Positions 8,133-21,213 of a stretch of DNA of 64,000 nucleotides are shown in pieces. Position 1 is the stretch's first letter, and the number at the start of each line of letters is the position of its first letter. The position numbers were made by a program, and so were the translations under genes. A model generated the notes under the pieces. That model saw only the letters and a program-made list of their open reading frames with translations. It searched no databases and had not been told where the DNA came from. The stretch is from Prinsepia uniflora (Eukaryota > Streptophyta > Magnoliopsida > Rosales > Rosaceae): positions 47,028,194-47,092,193 of the forward strand of contig CM064870.1 in assembly GCA_032719365.1 (NCBI GenBank), in the 5' to 3' direction.

Positions 8133-11100
8133 TGATGGATTCCCCCTAGCGATGGTTACCGGTTGACGATTGTGTAGACTTTATGTGAAGGGATGTTCTT
8201 AGTCAGGTGTGACGACCCGAGTATTGAGGGTGTTGTGAGCTAGTGGATGTCGTGGGTTTTGATAACCCGAGTGAGGAACCCGAGTAGAAGTGCTTAGCCT
8301 GGAAACTGTGAGTTGGGGTTTGTGGCTAGTTAGTTGTTGTGGCTTGGGCCGATTTACGGCCGTATTGGAGATGGTGCTGCTAGGCGCAGCCGAGGTCTTT
8401 GATGGCTTGGTGGATGACTCTGGACGAGTCCAGTGAGGTTGCGGTGATTGGTTGAGCATTGAGTTACTCAGAGTATTGGATTACGAGGGATGTCAGTTCC
8501 TCCGACCCGAGCGTAGATTGAGGGTTTGGCTCGGTTTGAGCGGAGGTTCAGGAGTAGTGTACTGTGACCCCTAGATCGGAGATGATGTGCCACGAGCTGG
8601 GATGCTTGTGAATGGTAGGATATGCACATCGTGAGTTGCGGTCGTGGCTAGTCGTGAGGTGCAGCACAGTGGAAACGCGATGGACCTAGGCTTCGGTTTG
8701 GATCAGGCTAGGTTGGTATGGTCAGGTTGACCATCCGTGAGGTTGGTTTTCGTGGACTCATCATGTTGTGTTGGAGATGTTAGAGTGTGTTGGCATTGGG
8801 TGATGTCACTCGAGGATTGTGACTAAGGAGTCAGAGGTGAGTGATCGTTGATTGTGACCCCGAGAGTTGGTGACTCGGAGTTGAACCTCGAAAAGGTTAA
8901 TACGTGAGAATCAGGATATGTGATGACTGGCATCCTTTTGGATGTGCATAAGCGGTGTTAACCGACAGGCGAATTGGTCGGTGAGTTGGTTTGGTTATGG
9001 ACACGTGGTTGTGATCTGTAGGAGTTGTGGATTTCCTACGTGTAATAGAGGAGTTGACGTTGGACGGTTAGGCCGGTGGTGGTGTACTTGCTGGGGATGA
9101 AGTCCCGTGGTTGGAATCTCGGAATCAGGAGATGTAGTGGTTTAGACGTTGAGCTGATGTGTTGATTCCGGGTTGGTGTTACATGTTGAGTGATGGATAC
9201 TCTGGAGACGATTTGGGCGAGTTATTGAAGGAACTTCAGGAGTTGTGAACACCCTCCCTTTAATTGTGGACACATGTGGTTGTGTTCAGGAGTAACGAGA
9301 GAGTACTTGGTGACGCCACGTTTGGCATGTGTAGCGAGTGTCATGGGATTGGATTAATTTGGATTAAGGGAAGGTAACTTGTGACGATATGGTTATGGAC
9401 CGTTGTGCGTTCCGTTCTAGGATGACGATAGGAAGTTGAGCATGAGTGACTATAACTGATCGATATGAGGTTATTAAAGGAAACCCACAATCTAGACGTG
9501 TCTATAGACGTGGGGTTTCCTTGATCAATTTGATTCGATGTGGTAGTCTGATCATTTGTGGGAATTGAAGATGAAGTAGTGGCACAATAAGTGGGATCCA
9601 CTTAGGGGTTAGTGGATCGGGATTGGATCGCTTCTGGATTAAGTTATTATGGATCAGGAAAATTGTATGCAAGACAGAGTTTTGGACATGGTAGGCGGAT
9701 GACGAGACAGAGGTTGGATATGTTGGACATGCAGATGAGGAGATTGCTCTGTCTTGTAGGAGTGAAGGTGGCTGGATATCTTGACCATCTTGGAGTGGTG
9801 TAGGAGTAGTGTGGTCTGTTTTTACATACGTATGAGTATTAGACTTGGATTTGGTGCTGTGTCTACCCTGTGTTATGTGATTGGAATTGTTATTAGTCGG
9901 TAGACCCAGGAGACCGGGAGACTCAGAATGGACTTGAGTTGGTAGGATTGGACCCCTATACATCAAAAGTGAAGCGTGTTTAACTTGTAGTCAGGTGGTA
10001 ATCAATGTGGTTATGAGGATGTTTTGTGTGCCATGGAGATACACTGTGAGGGTGATGGGTACACTATGGTGTTGTTGGATGGACTTTGGGTGTAGTAGAG
10101 CTCGGCTGATGCCGATGTGGTTGATTGATGGACTTACCGTAGGATGTCATTGGAAGTACTTGAGGATGTACTCTACGGTCTGTGATTGAGTTAGTCTAAA
10201 ATATCTCTGTTTGACTAAACTTTTTGAAGGGTTGTTGTTGCGTGTGTCTGGTGCATGTACTTGACATGTGGGTGTACTGGTTATTCAGTGGTCGAAACTA
10301 TGCCGATGCGAATGGACGTGTATCGTGATGTTCTGGTAGAGGCTTGGTGCCGAGGTAAGTTGTTGGTTGTCGTGCTAACTCGGAACAGTTTCGATGTGAT
10401 TGACTGGTTGAGATGTGGACTGGATCTGAGTGATCTGACTGGTTGGTAGGAGTCAGTCCTGAGGTAAGCTGAATGCTCAGAGCCATGCGTGGTTGGTGGG
10501 ACCCTGATATTGAGATGTGTGATCACGGTTTGACAGGTATGTGATAAGGTCTAGTTGTAGACAGGAGGTGTAGGATGTGGATGGAGTTTCCATAGGTTGA
10601 CAGTGTTGGTGGTTAGTGGAACCACCGGTGAGATGATTGGTTGAGTTAGTGGTGTGAGCGAGTACGTTGTGACTCCAGTGGGGTCGGCGCGAATTGCTGA
10701 TGGAAGTAATAAGGATCGTTGAATGGGTATTGATGCATGGGAGTACCGAGGTCGGTAGATTCCGTCTTGTGAACTAGTGTACTTGAGAATTGTACTTGTT
10801 GACGGAAAACTTGCACGATGTACTGAAGTGTTGGTACGAGATACGCTTGACTCGAAAAAGGATCAAGGATGATGAGACTGGTAGCAGTGGTGTTGTGGCG
10901 TACCTACGTGTTGGAATGTGTTGGCTGGTGCGACATTAGAAGTATCGCGAGTATGAGTTGGAATGTGTTGACCTCGGTGAGAATGAGATGATCGTCAGAT
11001 GGACCGAAAGTCGATTGAGTTGGTTCGCTTGGCCGACTTGGGGCGACAGTTTTCTGTCAGGATAAGTTGGATTGGCAGGTGATGGACACCGGGTAAGAGA

Positions 11101-11192
11101 CCCAGATGTGAGATCAGTTGGATTTCCCTCAGTAAGTTGCGGACGTACGTTATTCGGAATTTCGGGGATGAAATTCTTTAATAGGGGGAGAT
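8133..11192 (+). mobile_element. Element B interior, 5'-truncated, non-coding
   Basis: This ~3.06-kb stretch ends in a polypurine tract and an LTR start, so it is the interior of a plus-strand element. It begins abruptly after LTR A with no primer-binding site, so its 5' LTR is missing or was displaced by A. It resembles the A/C/K interiors only in places (for example the 'tgctgctaggYgcagcc' phrase near 8369, compare 1911). A nested hairpin at about 9478-9520 has GGAAACC/GGTTTCC outer arms. No retroviral domain or host gene was recognised; frames up to about 154 codons on the minus strand are low-complexity P/T/H-rich and probably spurious. Confidence 0.7.
11158..11192 (+). other. Hairpin plus polypurine tract of element B
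   Basis: AATTTCG-GGGA-TGAAATT (11158-11175) keeps the 7-bp stem of element A through one G-T wobble. It is followed by the tract AATAGGGGGAGAT, directly before the LTR at 11193. Only one hairpin/tract unit is present here. Confidence 0.8.
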
Positions 11193-12906
11193 TGTAACGA
11201 CCCATCCCGGAATACGGGATTAGATTAGTGGTTAATGATAGATTAGTGAAATTAATCGATGATTAGTTGGGTACTCTCGGACGGACGGTGCGGCATGACG
11301 GTTTTGCCCCTAGAATGGGTAAAAAGGTTGACTTTTTGTTCAGACGGTCAAACGGACTTTGGCCGATGACTGTGATGTAGTTCAGGACGTCACGAGTTCA
11401 TAGACAGATGGCAATTCCGATTCTGACATTTGAGGAAGAAGTTATGATGTTCGGAAGTCGAGGGGTATTTTAGTAATTTGGTTGAAGAAGGGCAAACTGT
11501 TGACTTTTCATCCAACATGGATTTGTCATGCATTTCTAGGATCGTTAAGTAGGCCTCACTTCCCGGAGTACAACGACAGGCGGCATGCGTCAATGGGAGT
11601 TCAGACGGTTTGGATTTTGGTCTAAAAGGCCAAGGGCAAAATGGTAATTTGGGCATCAAGGGGGGCATTTTGGTCATTTGATGGCCTAGTGATATGTTCC
11701 TAGTAAATTTGGGACACTTGGCTGTTTGGAGACTGTGTCCACCAGAAATTGGACACTTGTCCCTTTCTAGATGGTTGTGGAAACTGGGATTGGTTTCAAA
11801 ATTGTGAAGGCCGAGTTGTGGTTGCACGGTTTGTAAAACAAAAACAGAGACAATGTGTGTGTGCTCGTGAAATCCCACCCCAATAAACCTCTTTGATCTT
11901 CATTATTTGTTAGTGAGGTGTGAAGGAAGATAAGAGAGTGGATGATGAGAAATAAGATGGTGCCTTGGTGAAGGGTCGTCGTGGAAGATGGCCACGACAC
12001 TGTGAAAAACAGGGCATGCTTGAAACCGTAAGGAAACCATGCACCTTATACCTTCGATCTTCACCTTTTGGCCTTGAAGTATAAATGAAAATTGGAAAGG
12101 GAGTCGAGACGCTGAGGATGGAGGCCACGGTCGTGCACGACGGCGATGGTATGATTAAAAACCCGAAACTGTTATGTTTTGGTTCAAAAATGGTGAATCT
12201 TGAATTGAGGGTTATCGTTTGATTTGGTTCATTGGATAATGAATTTGTGGTTGTCAGGAGTCGATTGACCTTGGAGTTGAGACCAGAGATGGCCTGTGGA
12301 GGCCAGAACCAGAGATGGAATGTGGCCGGTTCATCACTCGACGTGGGGAGGTATATATCTGCCTTTAATTTTAGGTTTTGAACTTGTAAAACGATTAGAC
12401 CTGAATGGAAGAAATTATTGGATTAAATAGGATTGAAATTGGACTGAAATTGGACCCTAAATCGTGACCGCCGGTTTGGCTGGACCAGCCTGAAGCGAAC
12501 CGGTCTGGACCGGGTTCGACTGAGCTTGAAGACAATGAATAGTACCGATGCGTGGCTCCCACGCGCAGCCCTTTTGGGTGGCGCATGTGGGCGCGTGGCA
12601 CCGTATTTGAGAAAGTTTCCAACACGAACTTTAAAGTATTTGATGTAACGAACATTTTAGGACTGGTTTCGAGTCAATCAGACATCGTCTCGATATGTTT
12701 CGGGATGTTCGAAGGTTTAAAGGATCGTTTAAAAATAGTTAAACATTCGGAAAAATTACGGGGTTTTAGTATAAACATTGTGAAATAGTTAGTGACCTTA
12801 TTATGGGATTTGGGCAGGTTCGGGAAAGCCGGTGATAATGGATTGGCCGGGAATGGTGTAAGTGCACGCGTATCGAGGCAGCGGCATAAACGGTCTGTGA
12901 GTAGAC
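11193..12906 (+). mobile_element. Element B LTR, forward arm of a large palindrome
   Basis: It starts TGTAACGACCCATCCC and shows the usual LTR order: GTTGACTTTT module near 11320, 'tagacagatggca' near 11400, a GCGTG/CACGCGC hairpin near 12550, and the TGTAACGAACATTTTAGGACTGG block near 12645. The same sequence returns in inverse orientation at 13629-15188, about 93-94% identical by eye around the conserved block. This arm holds an extra ~150 bp (about 11820-11960) absent from the other arm. The LTR's normal 3' half and terminus are missing. Confidence 0.85.
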
Positions 12907-13628
12907 TTTATTTTCAAACTTATGATGCATGCATAAATGTTTTTATATGTTTTCTATACATGATTTCTATGTTTGTGATATTATATTGATGATTTACGAT
13001 TTTGCACATATTTCGAGATATTCACGTAATTGCGCGTTTTACGAGATTACGGTTTTATGCTATGATTTGATAATGGTTTCAATACTATGATTTTGGGATT
13101 TGAAATATGATTTGATTTCAATGATTTATAAAGGATTTTGAAAACGTAAAATGTGATTTCGGGTTTTGGAATCGGATTTCAGGAATACGATTCGGATTCG
13201 GTTTTGGAGCTTGAAAAGTGGATTTCTGGATTTGGGTTTAAAATGATGATTTCGGATGCTAGCATACGGAATGATGGTTTCAGATTCGGATTTGGAAATG
13301 GATTATAGATATGATTTCCAGATTCTGGATTTGGATTCGGGATGATGATTTCAGATTCGGCTTGGGATTCGAAATGGTGATTTCGAATTCGGATTTGGAC
13401 ATGGATTTGGAAATGGTTTTAAAATGGTCTTGGATTGGATTTGCTGAATCTGGTTATTGGGTTTAAAGACCCAGATGTGATATGTGACGGGGGTGGGCCC
13501 AGATTGGGTTTAAAGACCCGGATTGAGTTTAAAGACTCGGGAGTTTAAAGACTCGGATATTGTGATTTCCCCCGTAAGCCTATTGAGTTTAAAGACTCGG
13601 GAGTTTAAAGACTCAGATTTGAAAACAA
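12907..13628 (+). mobile_element. Centre of the B palindrome (mixed LTR and interior sequence)
   Basis: After the CTGTGAGTAGAC arm and ATGCATGC motif, the sequence changes near 13155 to 'gatttcgggttttggaatcgg', which matches interior sequence of A (about 3835-4030) and K (about 60517-60800), not LTR. From about 13455 it holds at least six copies of a small hairpin with the conserved core TTAAAG and alternating stems GGGT/ACCC or GAGT/ACTC. The mixed origin suggests a rearrangement joined two element copies here. Confidence 0.65.
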
Positions 13629-15188
13629 AGCCTACTCACATACCGTTTATGCCGCTGCCCCGATAGGCATGCACTTACACCGTTTCCGGCCAACCCATTA
13701 TCATCAGCTTTCCCGCACCTGTCCAAATCTCATAATAAGATTACTAACTACTTCACAATATTTATACTAAAGCCCCATAATTTTCCCGAATTTTTAACTA
13801 TTTTTAAACGAGCCTTTAAACCTTCAGACATCCCGAAACATATCGAGACGATGTCCGATTGACTCAAAACCAGTCCTAAAATGTTCGTTACATCAAATAC
13901 TTTAAAAGTCATGTTGGAAACTTTCTCAAATACGGTGCCACGTGCCCACACGCGCCGCCCAAAGGGGCTGCACGTGGGAGCCATGCACTGATACTATTTA
14001 TTATCTTCAAGCTCAGTCGAACCTGATCCAGACCGGTTCGGTTCACGCTGGTCCAGCCAAACTGGCGGTCACGGTTGAGGGTCCAATTCCAGTCCGATTT
14101 CAAACCTATTTAATCCAATAATTTCGTCCATTCAGGTCTAATCATTTTACAAGTTCAAAACCTGAAATTAAAGGCAGATATATACCTCTCCACATTGAGT
14201 GATGAACCGGCAACATTCCATCTCTGGTTCTGGCCTCCACAGGCTGTCTCTGGTCTCAACTCCAAGGTCTATCAACTCTTGACAACCTCAAATTCATTAT
14301 CCAATGAACCAAATCAAACGATAAACCTCAATTCAAGATTCACCTGTTTTGAACCAAAACATAACAGTTTCAGGTTTTTAATCTTACCGTCGTCGTCGTG
14401 CACGACAGTGGCCTCCATCCTCAGCGTCTCGACTCCCTTTCCAACTTTCATTTACACTTCAAGGCCAAAATGTGAAGATCGAAGGTATAAGGTGCATGGT
14501 TTCCTCACGGTTTCAAGCATGCCCTGTTTTTCACGGTCCCGTGGCCACCGTCCACGACGGCCCTTCACCAAGGCACCATCTCATTTCTCATCATCCCAGC
14601 TTCCACAACCATGTAGAAAAGGAAAAGTGTCCAATTTCTGGTGGACATAGTCTCCAAACAGCCAAGTGTCCCAAATTTACTGGGCACAGATCCCTAGGCC
14701 ATCAAATGACCAAAATGCCCCATTGATGCTCAAATTACCATTTTTCCCTTAGCATTTTAGACAGAAATCCAAACCGTCCGAATTCCAATTGGCGCATGCC
14801 GCCTATCGTTGTACTTCGAGAAGTGAGACCTACTTAACGATCCTAGAAATGCGTGACAAATCCATGTTGGATGAAAAGTCAACAGTTTGCCTTCTTCAAC
14901 CAAATTACTAAAATACCCCTCGACTTCCGAATGTCATAATTTCTTCCTCGAATTTTGGAATCGGACGTGCCACCTGTCTATGAACTCTTGACGTCCTGAA
15001 TTACGTCACAGTCATTGACCAAAGTCCGTTTGATCGTCCAAACAAAAAGTCAACCTTTTTGCCCATTCTAGGGGCAAAACCGTCATGTCGCACCGTCCGT
15101 TCAAGAGTACCCAACTAATCACCGATTAACTTCACTAATCCATCATTAACCACTAATCTAATCCCAGTTTTCGGGACGGGTCATTACA
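13629..15188 (-). mobile_element. Element B LTR, inverted arm
   Basis: This is the reverse complement of 11193-12906, ending (as its own start) in TGTAATGACCCG at 15188. Beyond it, 15189-15200 reads on the minus strand as ACTGGGGGACTT, a polypurine tract. Two 3' LTRs thus face each other. The arm is truncated at 13629 inside the CTGTGAGTGGAC-type motif region. Open frames of about 150 codons inside (14195-14650, +) run antisense to the LTR and look spurious. Confidence 0.85.
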
Positions 15189-15262
15189 AAGTCCCCCAGT
15201 TATTGAATAAGGCGGACTGCCTCGGTTGAGCACTTTCAACTAAAGTGCACTAACCGTGTAAC
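15189..15262. other. Short spacer with polypurine-like start
   Basis: These 74 bp separate the inverted LTR of B from element C. They begin AAGTCCCCCAGT (minus-strand purine tract). Element C inserted in the sequence that continues at 23579, so the spacer and 23579 onward were once contiguous. Similar 'agtcccccaag' phrases at 23610 and 27752 belong to the D/E family. Confidence 0.5.
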
Positions 15263-15267
15263 TCCTC
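15263..15267. repeat. Target-site duplication of element C (left)
   Basis: TCCTC immediately precedes the LTR terminus TGACACGACCC and is repeated at 23574-23578 after GGGTCGTTACA. A 5-bp duplication is typical of Gypsy and Copia integrases. Confidence 0.9.
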
Positions 15268-17980
15268 TGACACGACCCATCCCAATCCCTCGGGATTATA
15301 ACGGGATGTGCCATGCTCCCGTCTGACACGAAATGTCAGACAAGGGATAATTCAAAACCTCAGCTAGTACAGAGCTTCTAGAGGGCACCATGATCGGTGA
15401 AGGAATGCGATGTCTCGGTCTCTGCTACAGTTCGCATACGTGATCAACCTGAAGGGCATTAAAACCATTAAAAGCTGTGAGTGGACAAAAATCAATAGTT
15501 TAAGAAAACACATTTCATAAAAAGACAATTATGCCATTCACTAAAAGGAATGCATGCATTCAAAAACCATTTACTTAAATCAATCATTAGGGCCTTAGCC
15601 AAAAACTGTAAATCCAAACATATGTGGGACCTCAGCCCAAACCATAGATACAAATCCGTAAGCACAGAAGTACCATTTCATAAATCCAATAAATCATGTG
15701 CACCAAATACCATATAACCAATCATCGGCATCCATGATGCCTAACATCCTCGATGTCACAATCAGTACTATCACAGTTTCCAAAGCTACGCGTGCTACTC
15801 GGGGTCTCAAGTCCCAAGTCTCCCTAGAGTCCACCCAGGTCAATGTCTGCAGATCAATGACCCTTCCTGAGGGTTATAATCCATAATGCCTTCCTGAGAG
15901 TGAGGTACCATACGGGGCCGACTCCTCTCACTTAGTGCTCCGTGAATACTCTAGGGTCCACCCAGGCCAACAACCCTCCCTGGAGGAGACAATCCATAGA
16001 TAAAAAGATGGTATATGGAAAACATTTCCCAATCATCTCAAAACCTTTCAAACCTTTCAAAGGATCCATGCCCGGTTTCCCATAAAACCGTCATGAATCC
16101 AGAAATCCACTTTTTCCAAATCCAAATCCATTTACGGTCTCCGAACTTGAAATCATATTTATAAACCACAATGGGACTCATACCCGATATCATAAACCAC
16201 TTGGGCCTCAAGCCCGATCATGTAAACCAACAGGGGCCCTGACCCGATGCCTTATTAAATTAAATGGACTCGAAGTCCGATAGTTCGTAATTCAAATGGG
16301 TCTCAATCCCGATTCCATATTTCCAAATCCAAAATCAGTTCATCAAACCATTATTGACATACCAGCACGTATAAAAACAGTATAAAACCGTAAACCTCGA
16401 AATACGTGCAAATATGTAAATCACCAATACCAAAATCATATTTGTTGAAATCATATATATAAAACATATAAAACATTTATGCATGCATCACAGTTTAGAA
16501 ATCATTGTCCACTCACAGACCGTCCTAGATGCCGCCTCGATATGCGTTCCATAAGCTTCCCCAGGCTAAATCACTGTCCTTGGAATATCCGAACCTATCC
16601 AAATCATACTAGAAGGTTACTAACTACTTCTATAACCTGCCATTAAAGCCCCCTAATTTTTCGGTATTTTTAACATATTTGAAACTCGATCCTAAGTCTT
16701 CCGAAATCCCGAACTATAACGAAACGATGTCCGATCGACTCGAAACCTGTCCCAAAATGTTCTTTACATCGAATAGATGAAATTACATGTTGAAAACTTC
16801 ACCAAATTCTTCCCCATGCGCCGCCACGTGCCTCCCAAAGACACTACGTGTGGGCTTCACGAGTCGGTGAACAAGGTCGTCTTCTTCCTCGCACGACCGG
16901 TCTAGACCGGTCCACTGGTTTGGCTGGTCTAACTTAACCGGCGTTGCCGGTCCAAGCCTATATCTTCCCATTTTTTCATCCTTTTTCTTCCTTCTTTCCA
17001 CCAATCATCTCTAATCTATCCTAAGGATTGTTCTATGTGATCAAATCGAAGAAGACTAATTTAAAACTCATTGGTTCATTAAACCATTTAAACCCAAAAT
17101 TTCCTATCCATGTTCTTGACATAACCAAGGGCCAAAATCACATCCTAGGGACTTCATTTAGCTTCTAGGGACCTAAAAAATAGATTTAGGGCTTCAGTTT
17201 GGGTTTACCTGACCATTTGGAGATTTTGGCCGGTTGCCACCGAAATCCTCCACGACCGTTCCATTGCCGTGTTCTCTTGCCTCCGGCCACCCTCGGCCAC
17301 CGTTCCTGATCCCATATGACTCGTACAACCTCCATAAACATTTTCAAATCATTAGGACCCATTCAAAAAGTCCAAATCCCAAAATCCAAAATTGGAAATG
17401 TAAATGGTTACGAGTTTACCTCTGCCATGAACTTCATCGCTGCCTACGGCGGTCCTGCGGCCTGCCACCGTCTCTCTCAGTCCATACCTCCCCTCAACCA
17501 CTCACTTGGCCTCACACAGAATCAATGGGGATAGGGTAATGGTTTTTGGGGTTCATCGAGTTTGGTTGGATGAAACAAATGAAGGCAAGGGGATATGCAT
17601 GTATCTGTGTTAGGTGAGCAATGGATAGGTGACACTTGTCACTCGTCCATTGGGCCTGATACAAATATTTGGGCCCACTTAATGAAAAAATTCCATCCGT
17701 CTCGTAAAATGTGCAATAGTGCCTAGAACCTTCCGTGAATCATAACTTTCCCGTCAAACGTTTGATTTCGACGTTCCGCCTGTCTACGGACTCGTGATGT
17801 ATCGATCTATGTCACGATCATCGGACCTCCCGAGTCAAAAGTCAACTTTTTACTCTCGTTTAGGGGAAAAATCGTAATTTTGCCCTAAACGTCTTATAAT
17901 CCTCGACTAATCCCCAATCAGCCATTCTAAATCCATAATTAATTAATATTTAATCTTGATATTCGGGACGGCTCGTTACA
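15268..17980 (-). mobile_element. Element C, 3' LTR (2713 bp)
   Basis: Minus-strand LTR; read on that strand it starts TGTAACGAGCC at 17980 and ends CGTGTCA at 15268. It contains the inverted 12-mer pair 15475-15486/16507-16518, the micro-hairpins GGCATC-CAT-GATGCC (15727-15741) and ACATC-CTC-GATGT (15744-15756), and the TGTAACGAACATTTT block (slightly changed) near 16755. Compared with its partner at 21214-23573 it has about 350 bp more, around 17000-17360, so the right copy suffered a deletion. The mature 3' LTR is at the left because C is on the minus strand. Confidence 0.92.
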
Positions 17981-17998
17981 ATTTTCCCCCTTAAATAA
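17981..17998 (-). other. Polypurine tract of element C
   Basis: On the minus strand this reads TTATTTAAGGGGGAAAAT directly before the LTR start. The upstream 'ggaatttcaagga' resembles the hairpin seen in A, B and K, but its 3' half no longer pairs well. Confidence 0.85.
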
Positions 17999-20900
17999 TT
18001 TTTTCCTTGAAATTCCAACTATTCTGATTCCACAACAACCTCGTGGAAAGAAAATTCGACCTCATATTTAGACTTCGCATTTAGTATATCCTTGTATACA
18101 CCCCGCGTGTATAAGTGAAGTCCACAAATTGACCACACATTGACCCCTCGGAAGCGATGCATGATCACAAATTGACCGCACCTTCTGAGATGATACCCCT
18201 TGACAATTCTGCCATTACGCCGACACTTCCCACACTGTCACCACTTGAGAGTCGCTAGTCAAAACTGACATTATACTCCCTTGTGGTTACACTAACCACC
18301 AATTTACTCAACATGGGTATACATATACCAATATCTCACTCAACCTGTGTGTAACTGGACCCCATCGAATACCTGCCCCGTAGTGATACACATCGTAACT
18401 CTAGGGTTCCACTAGCCATCCACGGCTTTGAGCACCTACTCGTACAATCATTGAACCCATCAAAATCACTCTGGCCCAGCGTATAATATCCAATGTCCAG
18501 TTCACGTTCTCAACCAATCCAATGGTATCGGGACTTAGCCGACTACCAGCACGTTCATCCACATACCACTGGTACATCCCATATACCACCAGGCACCACT
18601 CAAGCCTGTCCAGTATCGGTCCTCGCACGACGTACCCAGTGCTTACATCCATAGCTCGTAGCTAAACACGTTTCAATTCTGGAGCCTATCAGTCCAATCT
18701 CACATGAGACAAACCATACACTCCCAATTCCGTGTCCATTTCAAGTCCCTTGGTCACCCAACCAGTATCAATACGTCTACTCCCAATCACGTTATCCAAT
18801 ACGCACCAATCTGAATCATATCCACCAAGGCGTACCCATTCATTCCCAATGACTAACCAATATCACCCACGTCTCTCGAGACACACCAACTCTGAACTTA
18901 TCGGTTACCTGCTCATTCGATTGTTGTACCATATTCGATTGACTCCGAAAAGAAGCCAATCCCATCATTCACATATCCAATACTAACCAATCCAACCCCG
19001 TCGGATACCCACTTGTTCTATTAATATATCATATGGGATTAACCTTGAAAGGAAGGCAGCCTCATCAGCCCCATATCTAAATATCCAAGACAGAGCAATA
19101 AACTCTCCATCTATCCCCACACGCACATATCCAAATATCCAAATATCTCAGACAGAGGTTGGATAATCATTTCGTTCTATTCCAAGAGATTCCTCAATTG
19201 TCTCACAATACGATTCTCCTCTGCTCCTAGCTTAGCATAATCAGCAAGGCGAAGTTTTTGAGCACGGCACAACATCACGATCCATGCCAACTTGATCCAC
19301 CACAACATCACCCGATTATTGACATCATGATCCTCGATCGTCACAACACACTATATCATCAACATCATGATCCGGATCCACATACATGTTCTCACTCAGC
19401 TACCTACCAGATTTCAGGTCATAGGGTCTTACAACCTTATTGAAATCGCATACTATCAAATCGCTTCTCAACCATTCTCACATGTAAACAGATTAGTTAA
19501 TGATGAGACACGTCGAGATTGTGGGTTCTCTCCAATTACCTCATATCGATCCTTGTCATTCCACCTACGAAAAATCAAGGATGATCCAAGACAATTACAT
19601 CAAAATTCATCCTACGTGAATGCAACAAAATCTCACTGCACTCACCACACTATGTAACCCAACATCATCTGCTACCAAGCAGAAAATGAGAAATATCCTT
19701 CACCTAACTTCGAAATGCCCAACTCCCCCAGATGACCCAAAACAAATCACAGGTCCACCAACTAATACATGATCAACGTACTGGTGGCAACAGACATTAT
19801 CTACCATGGGCAGAAAATGAGAAGTCACCCTTAATGACTTCGGAATACCCATTACAAATGCTGAATCAAGCACTCCCCTCGTCGCCTCAATCACAACCTC
19901 ACTCGATTCTGATGTTCCAACCATGTTGGAACCAACACACTCGTGCATTAACCACATGTCGGTACCAAGCTAACTTGGTACCCCAACTCGGCTATTTGTT
20001 CATACCGTTTCATTCGTTTACCACTTAATCATTCCAATCACATCAGTTATCACACTCACGGTTGGGTTAGAGTCCCAACATATCTCATCCACTGCTGGAT
20101 CCCGTCCAGTCCAACTCATCCACTACCGAATCTCAGATATCAAACGTATGCTCATCACGACGTAGTCACATCCCAACTCGTGGCTCATCATCATCACAAT
20201 CATCGGCACCAGCACTAGCACCAGCACACTGTGTGCGAATTAGACAACCCTAGATCTTTTCTCATACCGAGCAACGACCCGTACCTCTGCTCAAATTGGA
20301 GGGACTCTACCTCCCTCGTACCCCACAATTCTGGGTACAATCATCCTGACAACTCATACAAGAAAAATGAACATTCCTTGAACGTCCCCCGATTCTCAAC
20401 AACCATAACTGCATCCATCCTCAATAGTAGTGCCTGCCACAACTCGTGTAGACCCAACCACCAGACATCGATATCGACACTCCGCATCCAACGGAATCAA
20501 CCGCCAGTACTAACTACTCTGTATCCCCACTCTGGGATTCCATCGACAAGTACCAAACCCTGGTAACCTGTCTAACTAATCTCTAACTAGTCTCAACTTG
20601 ACTCAACCAGTGTCGTCCACCAGGTCATCCACGACCTCACAACATCAAACTATCCATCACAAACTAGGGTAGCACAACAACCACTAGGCCTAACCGATTA
20701 TCACAAGTTCGGCTACAGAGTGCAGTACTATCACCAAAGCTGACATGACATGACCGACCAACGGTCTCGACTCCGAAAAGTTGCCAAAGTAAAACCACTC
20801 ACCGTCTCACATTTTCTAACCAACATCATACACTAGGGTTTGAGAAATCCGACTGCTCTTGGCAGAACAACTATCCAAATAAACATGACCTGACCATCTA

Positions 20901-21199
20901 ATGGTCACAACTACACACTATCGTCATATCCAATCCTACAATATCATGATAGACGATCCTGACATAGCCGTCCCACAGTCAAAACTCTAAAGCACCATTA
21001 CGTTCGTCCCTCGGTAGGGTCTTACACTGCCAAACCACGACAGAACTATGGCATACACATGCATCAAATGCGGAACCAAAATTATTCACGATCCATTCGA
21101 CTAACTATCATACCGACATCCTAACTATCAAGTTGATAACGAACTATAGCCAATAGAGACATCACATCCTCGACCTACGCATAACACAAGAGCAAACCT

Positions 21200-21211
21200 G
21201 CTCTAATACCA
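21200..21211 (-). other. Primer-binding site of element C
   Basis: On the minus strand it reads TGGTATTAGAGC, two bases after the LTR terminus, with one mismatch to the canonical TGGTATCAGAGC of initiator-Met tRNA type. It sets the 5' end of C at the right and proves minus orientation. Confidence 0.88.
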
Positions 21212-21213
21212 CT

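Larger units (their letters stand above)
17981..21213 (-). mobile_element. Element C interior, non-coding
   Basis: The 3233-bp interior lies between two LTRs and is homologous in patches to the A and K interiors. A minus-strand frame at 19700-19957 shares 'SNMVGT' and 'GIPKSL' with a frame of A near 3232, and one at 18401-18652 shares 'DTIGLV' and 'WTLD' with K near 60983. These are short, interrupted in other copies, and match no known family, so I do not call genes. Gag, RT and integrase motifs are absent. The minus strand is G/T-rich, as in the other elements' sense strands. Confidence 0.85.

Noticed and set aside
11390..11878. 162-codon minus-strand frame
   Set aside because: It is antisense to LTR sequence and has no recognisable domain; the homologous arm does not keep it intact.
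14195..14650. 151-codon plus-strand frame with an overlapping 84-codon frame
   Set aside because: It is antisense to the inverted LTR of B and broken in the homologous forward arm.
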